A stretch of 11,237 nucleotides of DNA from assembly GCA_964345835.1 (NCBI GenBank), contig CAYFSL010000023.1, positions 1 to 11,237 on the forward strand. Direction: 5' to 3'. A model generated the notes under the pieces. The model worked only from the letters and a program-made list of their open reading frames with translations, was not told where the DNA came from and ran no database searches. This stretch comes from JAAYEL01 sp964345835 (GTDB lineage: Bacteria > Bacillota > Clostridia > Tissierellales > Peptoniphilaceae). The translations under genes and the position numbers were made by a program. Position 1 is the stretch's first letter. Each line of letters starts with the position of its first letter. This document shows positions 1 through 6,288 of the stretch, piece by piece.

Positions 1-1335
1 GTAAATAGTCTTCTCGACCTCTTGGTGGGATAAAAGGGCAACCGTCTCAACGTGTAAAGTGTTTACAAACATGTCATATCCCTTGACCCTATCTACGCTA
101 AAGCCATATTTCTTAAACTCTTTTATATCCCTTGCAAGGGTTGATGGGTTGCAGGAAATGTAGGCTATTTGCCTGATGGCTGATTTTCCTATCAGCCCTA
201 TGATATTTGGGTCTAGACCCTTTCTTGGAGGGTCTACCAAAAGCATTGTATTGTCCCTGCTTAGGTCTAGCTTGTTAATTACCCTACCCGCATCTCCCTG
301 GATGAAGTCGATGTTTGTAGCCCTGTTGAGGCTGGCATTTTCCTTGGCATCCTTTACGGCATCTTGCACGATTTCAACCGATATAATCTTTTTGACCTGG
401 TCGGATAGGATGATGGATGTAGTGGATATCCCACTATATAGGTCGATTAAAAGCGATGGCTTTACTTCCTTAATTATCTCCTTGACATCCGAATATATTT
501 TATATGCCTGGTCGGTATTTACCTGGAAAAATGACTTAGGGGAAATGAAAAAGCTCTTGTCCCCCATGGTTTCTAGGATCTTTTCCCTTCCAAATACCAG
601 GCGGGGTCTGGTAATCTTGTAGTTGTTTTTCTTGGAGTTGACACAGATATAGAGGCTATCTATTAGCTTGGAATCCTCTAACTCCTTGTAAAATAAATCC
701 AGGTTTTTTTCTTCATTAAAGGTCAAAACAACCATGGATTCGTCTTTTTTTGTAGCCCTGATCATCACACTTTTTAAGCTCCCAAAGTTTTTCCTGGCAT
801 CATAGCCCCTTATCTCATGGGTGTAGATTTTTTCTTGAAGGAGGGAAATAATTTGATTTATTTTTTTGTTTGCTATCAGGCACTCCTTAATAGCTAAGTG
901 GTCATTGGTCTTTCTTGAAAAATATGAGAGGTGGCCAAAGGGACTCACCTTAAGCTCAATCTTGTTCCTATAGTGATACCTTTGAGGGGCCTTTTCAAAA
1001 GCGATATCGGTTAGATTCTCCCTAGATATCCTGTTAATGGAATTTATTATAAGGGACTTCTTAAAATCAACCTGCTTTTCATATTGAAGGTCTTGAAAGT
1101 TACAGCCATCACATATATTGCTATATGGGCATAGGGGTTCTTGGATAAAGGGGCTTTCTTCTATGACCTCCAGGGTATCGGCCAGGCAGTAATTCTTTTT
1201 ATAGTCCGTCATCTTAGCAAGGACTTTTTGCCCAAGCTTTGCCCCCGAAACAAAATAGGTGAGCTGGTCTTTCTTAGCTACCCCCTTTCCTTCAGTTGTT
1301 AAATCTATGATTTCTAACTCTAAAATATCTTTCAT
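1..1335 (-). CDS. rlmD: 23S rRNA (uracil-5-)-methyltransferase, RlmD/RumA family (3' end cut off)
   Basis: SAM-dependent enzyme making 5-methyluridine in 23S rRNA (E. coli position U1939; Firmicute homologues may also do U747). Translating the minus strand from ATG 1333-1335 gives an open frame of 445 codons with no stop before the window edge. A TRAM-like N-terminal region comes first, then a [4Fe-4S] set with Cys69, Cys75, Cys78 (C-x5-C-x2-C) and Cys152. The SAM motif DLYSGIST begins at Asp298, DPPRKG at Asp368, and the catalytic Cys395 lies in SCNPSTLARD. The HVETVALLS motif that usually closes the family is present, so only a few residues are probably missing. AGGAAG precedes the start. 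Motif I reads SGIS where relatives usually have CG(T/I)G. The family is clear, but RlmD, RlmCD and TrmA-like specificity cannot be separated here. Confidence 0.93.
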   Translation of the reverse strand, partial: MKDILELEIIDLTTEGKGVAKKDQLTYFVSGAKLGQKVLAKMTDYKKNYCLADTLEVIEESPFIQEPLCPYSNICDGCNFQDLQYEKQVDFKKSLIINSINRISRENLTDIAFEKAPQRYHYRNKIELKVSPFGHLSYFSRKTNDHLAIKECLIANKKINQIISLLQEKIYTHEIRGYDARKNFGSLKSVMIRATKKDESMVVLTFNEEKNLDLFYKELEDSKLIDSLYICVNSKKNNYKITRPRLVFGREKILETMGDKSFFISPKSFFQVNTDQAYKIYSDVKEIIKEVKPSLLIDLYSGISTTSIILSDQVKKIISVEIVQDAVKDAKENASLNRATNIDFIQGDAGRVINKLDLSRDNTMLLVDPPRKGLDPNIIGLIGKSAIRQIAYISCNPSTLARDIKEFKKYGFSVDRVKGYDMFVNTLHVETVALLSHQEVEKTIY

Positions 1336-1371
1336 TTTTCTTCCTTTATTTTAATAAGTATCTTATATATA

Positions 1372-1390
1372 GTATTGCTATGGTATTGCT
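1372..1390. repeat. 8-bp direct repeat with 11-bp period
   Basis: GTATTGCT occurs at 1372-1379 and again at 1383-1390, separated by three bases, in the divergent region between rlmD and the Nudix gene. One helical turn between copies would suit a regulator binding one face of DNA. It lies 37-55 bases upstream of the rlmD start, where its promoter or leader should be. No family can be assigned and chance occurrence in AT-rich DNA is possible. Confidence 0.3.
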
Positions 1391-1444
1391 GATTAGTATA
1401 ACTCATCTTATTATATAGCTTATCTTAAAATAGAGGAATATAAA

Positions 1445-1474
1445 AGGAGCTAGAATTTCTTCATACTAGCTTCT
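1445..1474. repeat. Inverted repeat/hairpin in divergent intergenic region
   Basis: AGGAGCTAG (1445-1453) pairs with CTAGCTTCT (1466-1474) over 9 bp with one G-U on the plus strand and a 12-base loop. Read on the minus strand it is followed by TTTTATATT, so it could be a weak terminator or attenuator in that direction. The stem is poor in GC and a role is unproven. The rest of 1336-1558 is AT-rich, with several TATAAT-like hexamers (for example minus-strand 1410-1415) but no clear -35 for rlmD. Confidence 0.35.
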
Positions 1475-1520
1475 GTAAAAGCATTATCAAGCCTTTTATC
1501 CTCTTTTTATTTTACAAGTG

Positions 1521-1529
1521 TGGTATACT
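1521..1529 (+). promoter_or_regulatory. Extended -10 promoter for the Nudix-EamA-CapA unit
   Basis: TGGTATACT matches the extended -10 form TGnTATAAT with one mismatch. The hexamer 17 bases upstream (CTCTTT) is a poor -35, which an extended -10 can tolerate. The predicted transcript start near 1536 leaves a short leader before GGAG and ATG 1559. This also argues against translation starting at GTG 1520. Confidence 0.6.
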
Positions 1530-1558
1530 GGTTCTGTATTAAAATTTTGGAGATAATT

Positions 1559-2014
1559 ATGAAGACAATAATGATGAATATGGTTAGGATTTTTGATGGT
1601 AACAAGGTCCTAGTCCTAGATAAGGTGAAAAAATATGGCTGGGAAGGGCTTACCTTTCCAGGGGGCAAGGTTGAAGACTATGAGTCCTTTATAGATTCAG
1701 CAATTAGAGAAGCTAAGGAAGAGACCAACCTAGATGTTTCTGACCTAGAATACAATGGTCAAATAGTCTGGTATGACTATGATAGGGAGGAAAGGCTGGT
1801 AGGTCTCTTGTATACTGCTAATTCTTTTTCTGGCGACCTGGTTAAAGACAATGATGAAGGGAAGTTATTTTTCCTTGACTATAAGGAATTTATTGGGTTA
1901 GATAATAAGTCTGACTCCATGGATGACATCCTTTCTATCTACCATGGACAGTACTCGGAAATTGACCTCTACTATAGGGGGGATAAAATAGTTGAGAGAA
2001 AGAAGTATAAGTAA
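1559..2014 (+). CDS. Nudix hydrolase (MutT-like NTP pyrophosphohydrolase)
   Basis: A 151-residue Nudix protein, a family that cleaves nucleoside diphosphates linked to another group. The Nudix box spans residues 36-58: Gly36, Glu42, Arg50-Glu51 and the metal-binding Glu54-Glu55 are in place, but Asn57 stands where the consensus has Gly. The preceding LTFPGGKVE resembles MutT/MTH1-type proteins, so 8-oxo-dGTP or a related nucleotide is a plausible substrate, though box motifs do not fix specificity. ATG 1559 is chosen because GGAG at 1549-1552 sits six bases upstream; the in-frame GTG at 1520 lies within the promoter. ATG 1571 is a less likely alternative. The stop overlaps the next start in TAATG, suggesting translational coupling. 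The lysine-rich C-terminus (ERKKYK) has no recognised function. Confidence 0.9.
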   Translation: MKTIMMNMVRIFDGNKVLVLDKVKKYGWEGLTFPGGKVEDYESFIDSAIREAKEETNLDVSDLEYNGQIVWYDYDREERLVGLLYTANSFSGDLVKDNDEGKLFFLDYKEFIGLDNKSDSMDDILSIYHGQYSEIDLYYRGDKIVERKKYK

Positions 2015-2940
2015 TGAACAAGGTTAAAGGAATATTTTACGCCTGTATTTCGGCTATCTCCTATGGGGTATCGCCTATCTTTATAGCTATAAGCTATAGC
2101 ATGGGCAACAACTTCTTGATGATGGTCTTTAGTAGGAATTTTTTAGTCCTTCCGATTGCTTTCTTATATTTACTGGTAAAGAGGATTTCGATAAGGATTA
2201 CTAAAGAAGACTTTATAAACCTCTGCCTTGTAACCTGTCTGGGCCTTTCGACATCACTTATAGTCTTGTATATGAGCTACAACTACATACCAGTTGGACT
2301 GGCAACAAGCATCCACTTTATCTATCCTTCCATTGTGGCGGTCTTATCTGCCATTGTGTTTAAAGAGGAAATGAGCAAAGTTAGGAGGCTTGCCATCCTA
2401 TCCTCCCTTGTGGGGGTCCTTATGTTTATAGACCTAAAGGGTGGAAGCTCCAACCTCTACTTAGGGCTTGGACTTGCCATCCTATCAGGCCTTAGCTATG
2501 CCTACTATATAGTTTACCTGGCCAAGTCGGGAGTCCTTAGACTTGATAGCATGGTGGTCGTCTTTTACACCTGCCTTATTTCAACCTTTTTTGTAGGCCT
2601 TATTACCCTATTTACGGGAAATATGGCATTTTCCAAGATTAGTTCAAAGGGCTGGTTTTTAATATTTTCCATATCTATTATGGTTACTTTTATGGGAACC
2701 CTTTTTACCCAGTTGGCCATTAAAAATATCGGGACCACTATGACTTCGGTCATGTCTACCCTGGAGCCTATTGCAACGATTGTTGCTGGTGTGATAGTAT
2801 ATAAGGAAAAAGTTGGAACAACCAAGCTTATAGCCTGCTTTTTTATAGTGCTGGCAGTCTTTCTTCTAGCCCTTGACCAAAAGCATATGGCTAAAAAAAG
2901 AGCTGAGAACATTGAAAAATACGAAGATATTATTTCCTAG
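2014..2940 (+). CDS. EamA-family (DMT superfamily) transporter
   Basis: A 308-residue integral membrane protein with about ten hydrophobic segments arranged as two EamA repeats (roughly residues 6-140 and 148-287), the usual size and layout for drug/metabolite exporters. Each half ends in the characteristic pattern: FIYPSIVAV then Glu118-Glu119 in the first, and LEPIATIVAGV (Glu251-Pro252) then KEKVG in the second. A charged cytoplasmic tail follows. Family members export amino acids, metabolites or drugs, and the substrate cannot be read from sequence. The start overlaps the Nudix stop by one base with only a weak purine-rich stretch (AGAGAAAGAAG) before it, so translation probably depends on coupling. 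No terminator separates it from the CapA gene. Confidence 0.92.
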   Translation: MNKVKGIFYACISAISYGVSPIFIAISYSMGNNFLMMVFSRNFLVLPIAFLYLLVKRISIRITKEDFINLCLVTCLGLSTSLIVLYMSYNYIPVGLATSIHFIYPSIVAVLSAIVFKEEMSKVRRLAILSSLVGVLMFIDLKGGSSNLYLGLGLAILSGLSYAYYIVYLAKSGVLRLDSMVVVFYTCLISTFFVGLITLFTGNMAFSKISSKGWFLIFSISIMVTFMGTLFTQLAIKNIGTTMTSVMSTLEPIATIVAGVIVYKEKVGTTKLIACFFIVLAVFLLALDQKHMAKKRAENIEKYEDIIS

Positions 2941-3027
2941 GTTGACAATAGCTAGACCTGACTAATGGGTGCTAACCTTGGGCGAGGGAAATATTTAGAT
3001 TTCACTTTGTTTCAGAAAGGAAGAATC

Positions 3028-4347
3028 ATGAACGAACGACAAAGACAGAGGCTAGCAATGAGAGAAAAAAAAAGGAAGGCTAGGCAAAATAAGATAATCC
3101 TTGTATTTCTAGCTCTTATCCTGATATTTTTCTCATATAAGTATGTTACGGGTAGGTCTTCAAGTAAACCCGAAAAACCCGCTTCAAATATCACTAATAA
3201 TAAGAATGTAACTGATAATAAGAAGACCCCAGAAAAGCCTGGAGATACAGGCAAACCACAAGAGCAAGCTAAGGTTCCTCAAGAAACCCAAAATTCAAGA
3301 GAGTTCAGGATTAAGGCTGGAGGAGACATCCTCTACCATAGCCCCCTAATTAAGCATGCTAAAAAGGCCGATGGTAAGTCTTATGCCTTCGATGACCAAT
3401 ACGCCCTTATTAAGGATTTTATGGCGGATGCCGACTACACTGTCGCAAACTTTGAGGGCACCCACAACCCCAAAAGAACCTATAGTGGCTATCCTACCTT
3501 TAACTCCCCTAAGGAATTGATAGAGGAGTTAAAAAGGGTAGGTTTTGACGGGTTAACAACAGCAAACAACCACTCCCTTGATAGCAGATATGAGGGTGTT
3601 CTTACAACCATTAAAGAAATTAACAAGGCGAAAATCGACAACTTTGGTACCCAAGAAAGTGAAGAAGACAAGATAAAAGTGGTCGATGTGGATGGGGTTA
3701 AATTGTCCATCCTGGCCTACACAGATAGTCTAAATGGCCTTGACTTCTTGTTGGATACAGAGGAAAAAAAGAAGAGTGTAAATAGGCTTGATTCTACAGG
3801 AGAAGGAATAAAAGAAGATATAGAAAAAGCCAGGGAAATGGGAGCTGATATAGTAATAATCTACCCCCACTGGGGAGATGAGTACGCTGCAACTAATAGG
3901 CCTGAATACGTCAAGCTTGCTAGAAATATGATTGAGTGGGGAGCAGATGCTGTCTTAGGCAACCACCCCCATGTAGTCCAACCCTCTGAATGGTATACCT
4001 GTGAAGATGGTAGAAAGGGCTTCATCATTTATTCTATAGGTAACTTCATTTCCAACCAGGTTAAGGAAACTATTGGGGATTATAGGGTGGAACAATCTGT
4101 TGTTCTAGAACTAATATTTGATGTAAACCCTGAAGAAAAAACAAGGGAACTTAAAGAAGTCAAATTCCATCCAATCTGGTTAAAAAGAACCAAGGATAAG
4201 AAGGGTGGCTTTCTCCACCAACCAGTCCTTGCCAAGGACTATATGGAGGGAGGACCAATGGCTAATAGCTTAAATGACAAAGAACTTAAGAGGGCGACAA
4301 GGGCCTATAAGACTACAATGAAGACCCTAACCTCACCTGTTCAGTAA
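3028..4347 (+). CDS. CapA-like metallophosphatase-fold protein, membrane-anchored
   Basis: A 439-residue protein of the CapA/PgsA family (Pfam PGA_cap), related to poly-gamma-glutamate capsule proteins and built on a calcineurin-like fold. A basic N-terminus (residues 1-21) precedes one membrane helix (about 22-40), then a hydrophilic Pro/Lys/Asn-rich linker (about 42-92), then the extracellular domain. Family motifs are intact: GGD (98-100), NFEG (141-144), NNHSLD (180-185), HWGDEY (281-286), GNHPHVVQ (311-318) and SIGNF (336-340). ATG 3028 is preferred over the in-frame ATG 2965 because AAAGGAAG lies just upstream and the extra 21 residues look like untranslated DNA. No pgsB, pgsC or pgsE gene is visible nearby, so a capsule role is uncertain; orphan CapA proteins are common in Firmicutes. 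It probably ends the Nudix-EamA transcript. Confidence 0.9.
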   Translation: MNERQRQRLAMREKKRKARQNKIILVFLALILIFFSYKYVTGRSSSKPEKPASNITNNKNVTDNKKTPEKPGDTGKPQEQAKVPQETQNSREFRIKAGGDILYHSPLIKHAKKADGKSYAFDDQYALIKDFMADADYTVANFEGTHNPKRTYSGYPTFNSPKELIEELKRVGFDGLTTANNHSLDSRYEGVLTTIKEINKAKIDNFGTQESEEDKIKVVDVDGVKLSILAYTDSLNGLDFLLDTEEKKKSVNRLDSTGEGIKEDIEKAREMGADIVIIYPHWGDEYAATNRPEYVKLARNMIEWGADAVLGNHPHVVQPSEWYTCEDGRKGFIIYSIGNFISNQVKETIGDYRVEQSVVLELIFDVNPEEKTRELKEVKFHPIWLKRTKDKKGGFLHQPVLAKDYMEGGPMANSLNDKELKRATRAYKTTMKTLTSPVQ

Positions 4348-4371
4348 AAATATTGCAAAAAATATGCTAAA

Positions 4372-4420
4372 AAAGGCTCTACAATAAATAGTCTGACTAA
4401 CTATTTATTGCAGGGCCTTT
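4372..4420. terminator. Long terminator hairpin between convergent genes
   Basis: Arms 4372-4392 and 4400-4420 pair over 21 positions around the 7-base loop CTGACTA. On the plus strand there is one G-U and one A-C mismatch. On the minus strand the stem is followed by TTTTTTAGC, so it best fits intrinsic termination of the DUF4097 transcript. On the plus strand it lacks a good U-run but could stop or stabilise the capA transcript. Confidence 0.85.
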
Positions 4421-4422
4421 AA

Positions 4423-4442
4423 AATACCTTTTTATAGGTATT
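4423..4442. terminator. Second small hairpin in the convergent terminator block
   Basis: AATACCT (4423-4429) and AGGTATT (4436-4442) form a perfect 7-bp stem with a 6-base loop, four bases before the DUF4097 stop codon. On the minus strand it is followed by TTTAAAGG. Its low GC makes it weak alone, and it probably backs up the larger hairpin next to it. Confidence 0.5.
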
Positions 4443-4445
4443 AAA

Positions 4446-5501
4446 TTAGTATTTAAAAGAAATCTTGCCATTTACGGTTGAAAGTTCAAGGTCCAGCCTA
4501 TCATCGCTATCCACCCTATAGTCGTGGGTCATGGCCTTAAGACTCCTTGTCTTCCTTTTTACCACTGTAAAAGCTTCTGGAAGCTTGGTATTCTTGAAGT
4601 TATCCAATAGAGAAGAACAGTTTATCTGGATTGGTCTACCTTCTGGTAACCTTAGCTTGATATCTCCATTTACGGTATCCGCCTCAACCAGGCTCAATTT
4701 ATCATTGTTAGAGAGTAAATTGATATTTCCATTTACAGTATTAAGCTTACTGGTTGAGCTAGAACAATCTTCAAGCTTGATTTCTCCGTTTACATTTGAT
4801 AAGTCGACTAGGTCTGCTTCAAAAAATTTGACCCCTATGTCCCCATTTACTTCCTCTACTATAAGCCTATTAGATTTAATACCCAGGATATTTGTATCGC
4901 CATTTACATTTTGGATGGTTAATTCTGACAAGTCCATATCTTGTGGGATTGATATGGTTAAATTCGCATTATAGGGCTGCTTCTTATACTTGTTTTTTAC
5001 CGTCTCTATAATAATTTCATGGTCATTTACCCTAAATTCAACAAAGTTAAAGTCTTCATCAATGTACTTATCGTCATATTTTATATCGGCATGCACATAT
5101 AGTTTGTCCTCATGGTTACTTCTTATTATTATATCCCCATTCCTATTAATTATGTTCAATGAATAGGCTTCAGAAGTTATTTGATGGTCAAAATCCCTCG
5201 TAGTTTCCGCCTTAAGCTTAGACAAGTTATAGGACTTCCCATTTCCAAAATCTACGTCAAAGTCATAGCCCAACTTAATATTACTTAAGGCTTGTCCCGT
5301 CTTTTTAACTATACTTTCGACCCCGCTGGCGAATTTATTGGCAAATCCTTCCATCTTCCTTTCGAAAGATTCTTCATCAAAGCTAGCTTCATGGTCTGTG
5401 TCATTAGGTTCCTTAATAGCTTCTAATAACTTCAGGGCCTCTTCTTCTGTAATCTTGCCTTCCTTAAGCATATTTAAAATCATCTTTTTTTCTTCAGACA
5501 T
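4446..5501 (-). CDS. DUF4097 beta-strand repeat protein with SHOCT-like N-terminus (YvlB/LiaX-like)
   Basis: A 351-residue protein in two parts. Residues 5-31 form a short helical module (ILNMLKEGKITEEEALKLL) typical of YvlB/LiaX-type proteins. An acidic helical linker to about residue 80 follows, then a DUF4097 beta-solenoid from about 110 to the end. VNG turns fall at Val199, 218, 237, 256 and 277 (spacing 19, 19, 19, 21) with a last one at 343, each beginning a new strand. There is no signal peptide or membrane helix, so the form seen here appears cytoplasmic although Pfam calls the domain a putative adhesin. Related LiaX of Enterococcus modulates the LiaFSR response to antimicrobial peptides; B. 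subtilis YvlB is in an envelope-stress operon. ATG 5499-5501 follows GGGGAGA and lies one base after the DUF2089 stop, indicating coupled translation. Function here is inferred. Confidence 0.85.
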   Translation of the reverse strand: MSEEKKMILNMLKEGKITEEEALKLLEAIKEPNDTDHEASFDEESFERKMEGFANKFASGVESIVKKTGQALSNIKLGYDFDVDFGNGKSYNLSKLKAETTRDFDHQITSEAYSLNIINRNGDIIIRSNHEDKLYVHADIKYDDKYIDEDFNFVEFRVNDHEIIIETVKNKYKKQPYNANLTISIPQDMDLSELTIQNVNGDTNILGIKSNRLIVEEVNGDIGVKFFEADLVDLSNVNGEIKLEDCSSSTSKLNTVNGNINLLSNNDKLSLVEADTVNGDIKLRLPEGRPIQINCSSLLDNFKNTKLPEAFTVVKRKTRSLKAMTHDYRVDSDDRLDLELSTVNGKISFKY

Positions 5502-5502
5502 A

Positions 5503-5874
5503 TTATTCTCCCCTTCCTATTTGTCCTAGCATATCCCTGGCCTGGTCGCTGGTTATCTCACCCTTATCTAACATCTGTAGTATCTCCATCCTAGAATTTG
5601 ATGGGTCTACCTTATGGCCTAAGTTGGCGATTACTTGGTCCAGCCTATTTCTAACTGTCGGATAAGAAATACCAAGCTCTTTTTCTATCTCCTTAATGCT
5701 TCCCCTCTTTTTTACAAATAACTCTATAAAGTCCTTGTCATCCTGGCTTAGGCTAGCAAATTTATCCTGCTGGAAGGATCCTTCTATCCTAATCCCGCAA
5801 TGGTCACATTCATAGGAACTAATCTTCAATTTATCATTACATACTGGGCAATTAATTATATTTTTATTAGTCAT
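5503..5874 (-). CDS. DUF2089-family zinc-ribbon/HTH protein
   Basis: A 123-residue protein matching DUF2089 architecture. An N-terminal zinc ribbon has Cys9, Cys12, Cys23 and Cys26. A helix-turn-helix follows at about residues 58-86 (GSIKEIEKELGISYPTVRNR, resembling sigma-factor region 4 or LuxR-type HTHs). The C-terminal helical motif (about 97-119, EILQMLDKGEITSDQARDML) closely resembles the N-terminus of the DUF4097 protein encoded next. It is the first gene of a two-gene operon and is probably a DNA-binding regulator of this operon or of envelope genes, by inference. AAAGGAG lies seven bases before ATG 5872-5874, and an extended -10 promoter lies just upstream. Confidence 0.88.
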   Translation of the reverse strand: MTNKNIINCPVCNDKLKISSYECDHCGIRIEGSFQQDKFASLSQDDKDFIELFVKKRGSIKEIEKELGISYPTVRNRLDQVIANLGHKVDPSNSRMEILQMLDKGEITSDQARDMLGQIGRGE

Positions 5875-5892
5875 ATCAATCTCCTTTATTTT

Positions 5893-5901
5893 ATTATAGC
5901 A
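5893..5901 (-). promoter_or_regulatory. Extended -10 promoter of the DUF2089-DUF4097 operon
   Basis: The minus strand reads TGCTATAAT, a perfect TGn-TATAAT extended -10, about 20 bases before the DUF2089 start. The hexamer 17 bases upstream (CTTTAA) is only a weak -35. The RNA leader would be very short. Confidence 0.7.
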
Positions 5902-6008
5902 TTTTATTAAATATTTTAAAGTATAAATTAATAAAATTAATTCTAACCTTTATAATTTTAAAAATATACATTTTACTATTAAATAAACTTCTCAACCTAT
6001 CATATTGA

Positions 6009-6043
6009 TAAAGTTAATAGCTTTACTCAGCTATGTAACTTTT
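6009..6043. repeat. 14-bp imperfect hairpin in the divergent regulatory region
   Basis: The left arm 6009-6022 and right arm 6029-6043 pair over 14 bp (outer TAAAGTTA, inner ATAGCT) with a single bulged G at 6035 and the 6-base loop TTACTC. It lies upstream of both flanking genes' promoters, so it is not in either predicted leader. No U-run follows. It could be part of a small RNA or a DNA binding site. The right arm contains one TGTAAC half-site (6034-6039). Apart from the listed sites, nothing else was recognised in the gene-free stretch 5875-6288. Confidence 0.45.
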
Positions 6044-6058
6044 AGGAAAATGCTTGCA

Positions 6059-6079
6059 AAGCTAGTAATAATCTAGCTT
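6059..6079. repeat. Perfect 7-bp inverted repeat
   Basis: AAGCTAG (6059-6065) and CTAGCTT (6073-6079) are perfect inverted repeats around the loop TAATAAT, 15 bases beyond the preceding hairpin. It could form a second stem of the same RNA or be a dyad operator. No terminator-like U-run follows and its function is unknown. Confidence 0.4.
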
Positions 6080-6133
6080 ACAGAGCACTTTAGACCATAA
6101 AAAGACAGTTTATTAAATAAATTTAATTATTTT

Positions 6134-6150
6134 TGTAACTTTTGTGTAAC
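6134..6150 (+). promoter_or_regulatory. WalR (YycF) box upstream of the G5/3D-like wall protein
   Basis: TGTAAC-TTTTG-TGTAAC exactly fits the published WalR direct-repeat consensus TGTWAH-N5-TGTWAH. It ends two bases before the -35 of promoter P1. In Bacillus, WalR controls wall hydrolases including the 3D-domain protein YocH, so the target makes biological sense. The match is seen directly; binding is inferred. Confidence 0.65.
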
Positions 6151-6152
6151 CA

Positions 6153-6182
6153 TTGAAATCATGCGGTTTATATGGGTATAGT
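6153..6182 (+). promoter_or_regulatory. Promoter P1 of the wall-protein gene
   Basis: TTGAAA (6153-6158), an 18-base spacer and TATAGT (6177-6182) make a good sigma-A promoter. It starts right after the WalR box, a position compatible with activation. Predicted start is near 6189, giving a leader of about 100 bases. Confidence 0.55.
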
Positions 6183-6202
6183 TTATATTTCGCCAGGTAA
6201 AA

Positions 6203-6219
6203 GTTACTAAATTATTACA
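6203..6219 (-). promoter_or_regulatory. Second WalR-like box, reverse orientation
   Basis: On the minus strand this reads TGTAAT-AATTT-AGTAAC, matching TGTWAH-N5-TGTWAH except for one base (A for T at the first position of the second half). It ends six bases before the -35 of P2. Its weaker match and reversed orientation make it less certain than the box at 6134-6150. Confidence 0.4.
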
Positions 6220-6225
6220 AAATAA

Positions 6226-6254
6226 TTGACATCCCCCTTCCAGCAGGGTATTAT
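6226..6254 (+). promoter_or_regulatory. Promoter P2 of the wall-protein gene
   Basis: TTGACA (6226-6231), a 17-base spacer and TATTAT (6249-6254) form a near-consensus sigma-A promoter. Predicted start is near 6261, leaving about 28 bases before ATG 6289. This excludes the in-frame TTG at 6226 as the translation start. Confidence 0.8.
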
Positions 6255-6288
6255 TCAATCATTCGAGAAAAAATTGCTTGGAGGAATC

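Noticed and set aside
176..622. Plus-strand open frame of 148 codons
   Set aside because: It is antisense to the RlmD-like gene, whose iron-sulphur, SAM, DPPRKG and catalytic Cys motifs are clear on the minus strand.
2942..2947. Perfect TTGACA as a possible -35 for the CapA gene
   Set aside because: No acceptable -10 lies 16-18 bases downstream (the hexamer at 17 is ATGGGT), so it is probably chance.
2965..3027. N-terminal extension of the CapA protein from ATG 2965
   Set aside because: No Shine-Dalgarno lies before 2965, whereas AAAGGAAG stands before ATG 3028.
4469..4910. Repeated CCATTTAC-like octamer at 57-63 base intervals, resembling a short repeat array
   Set aside because: The copies are in frame and encode the VNG turns of the DUF4097 solenoid; the spacers are coding and too regular at protein level for CRISPR.
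4531..4974. Plus-strand open frame of 147 codons
   Set aside because: Shadow of the DUF4097 gene; its low-complexity SPFT repeats simply mirror the VNG codons of the opposite strand.
6043..6288. c-di-AMP (ydaO) riboswitch, often found before wall-hydrolase genes
   Set aside because: The conserved GC-rich core blocks of that riboswitch are absent; the region is AT-rich and better explained by promoters and WalR-like boxes.
6226..6288. N-terminal extension of the wall protein from TTG 6226
   Set aside because: TTG 6226 is the -35 of P2; ATG 6289 has a GGAGG and begins a proper signal peptide.
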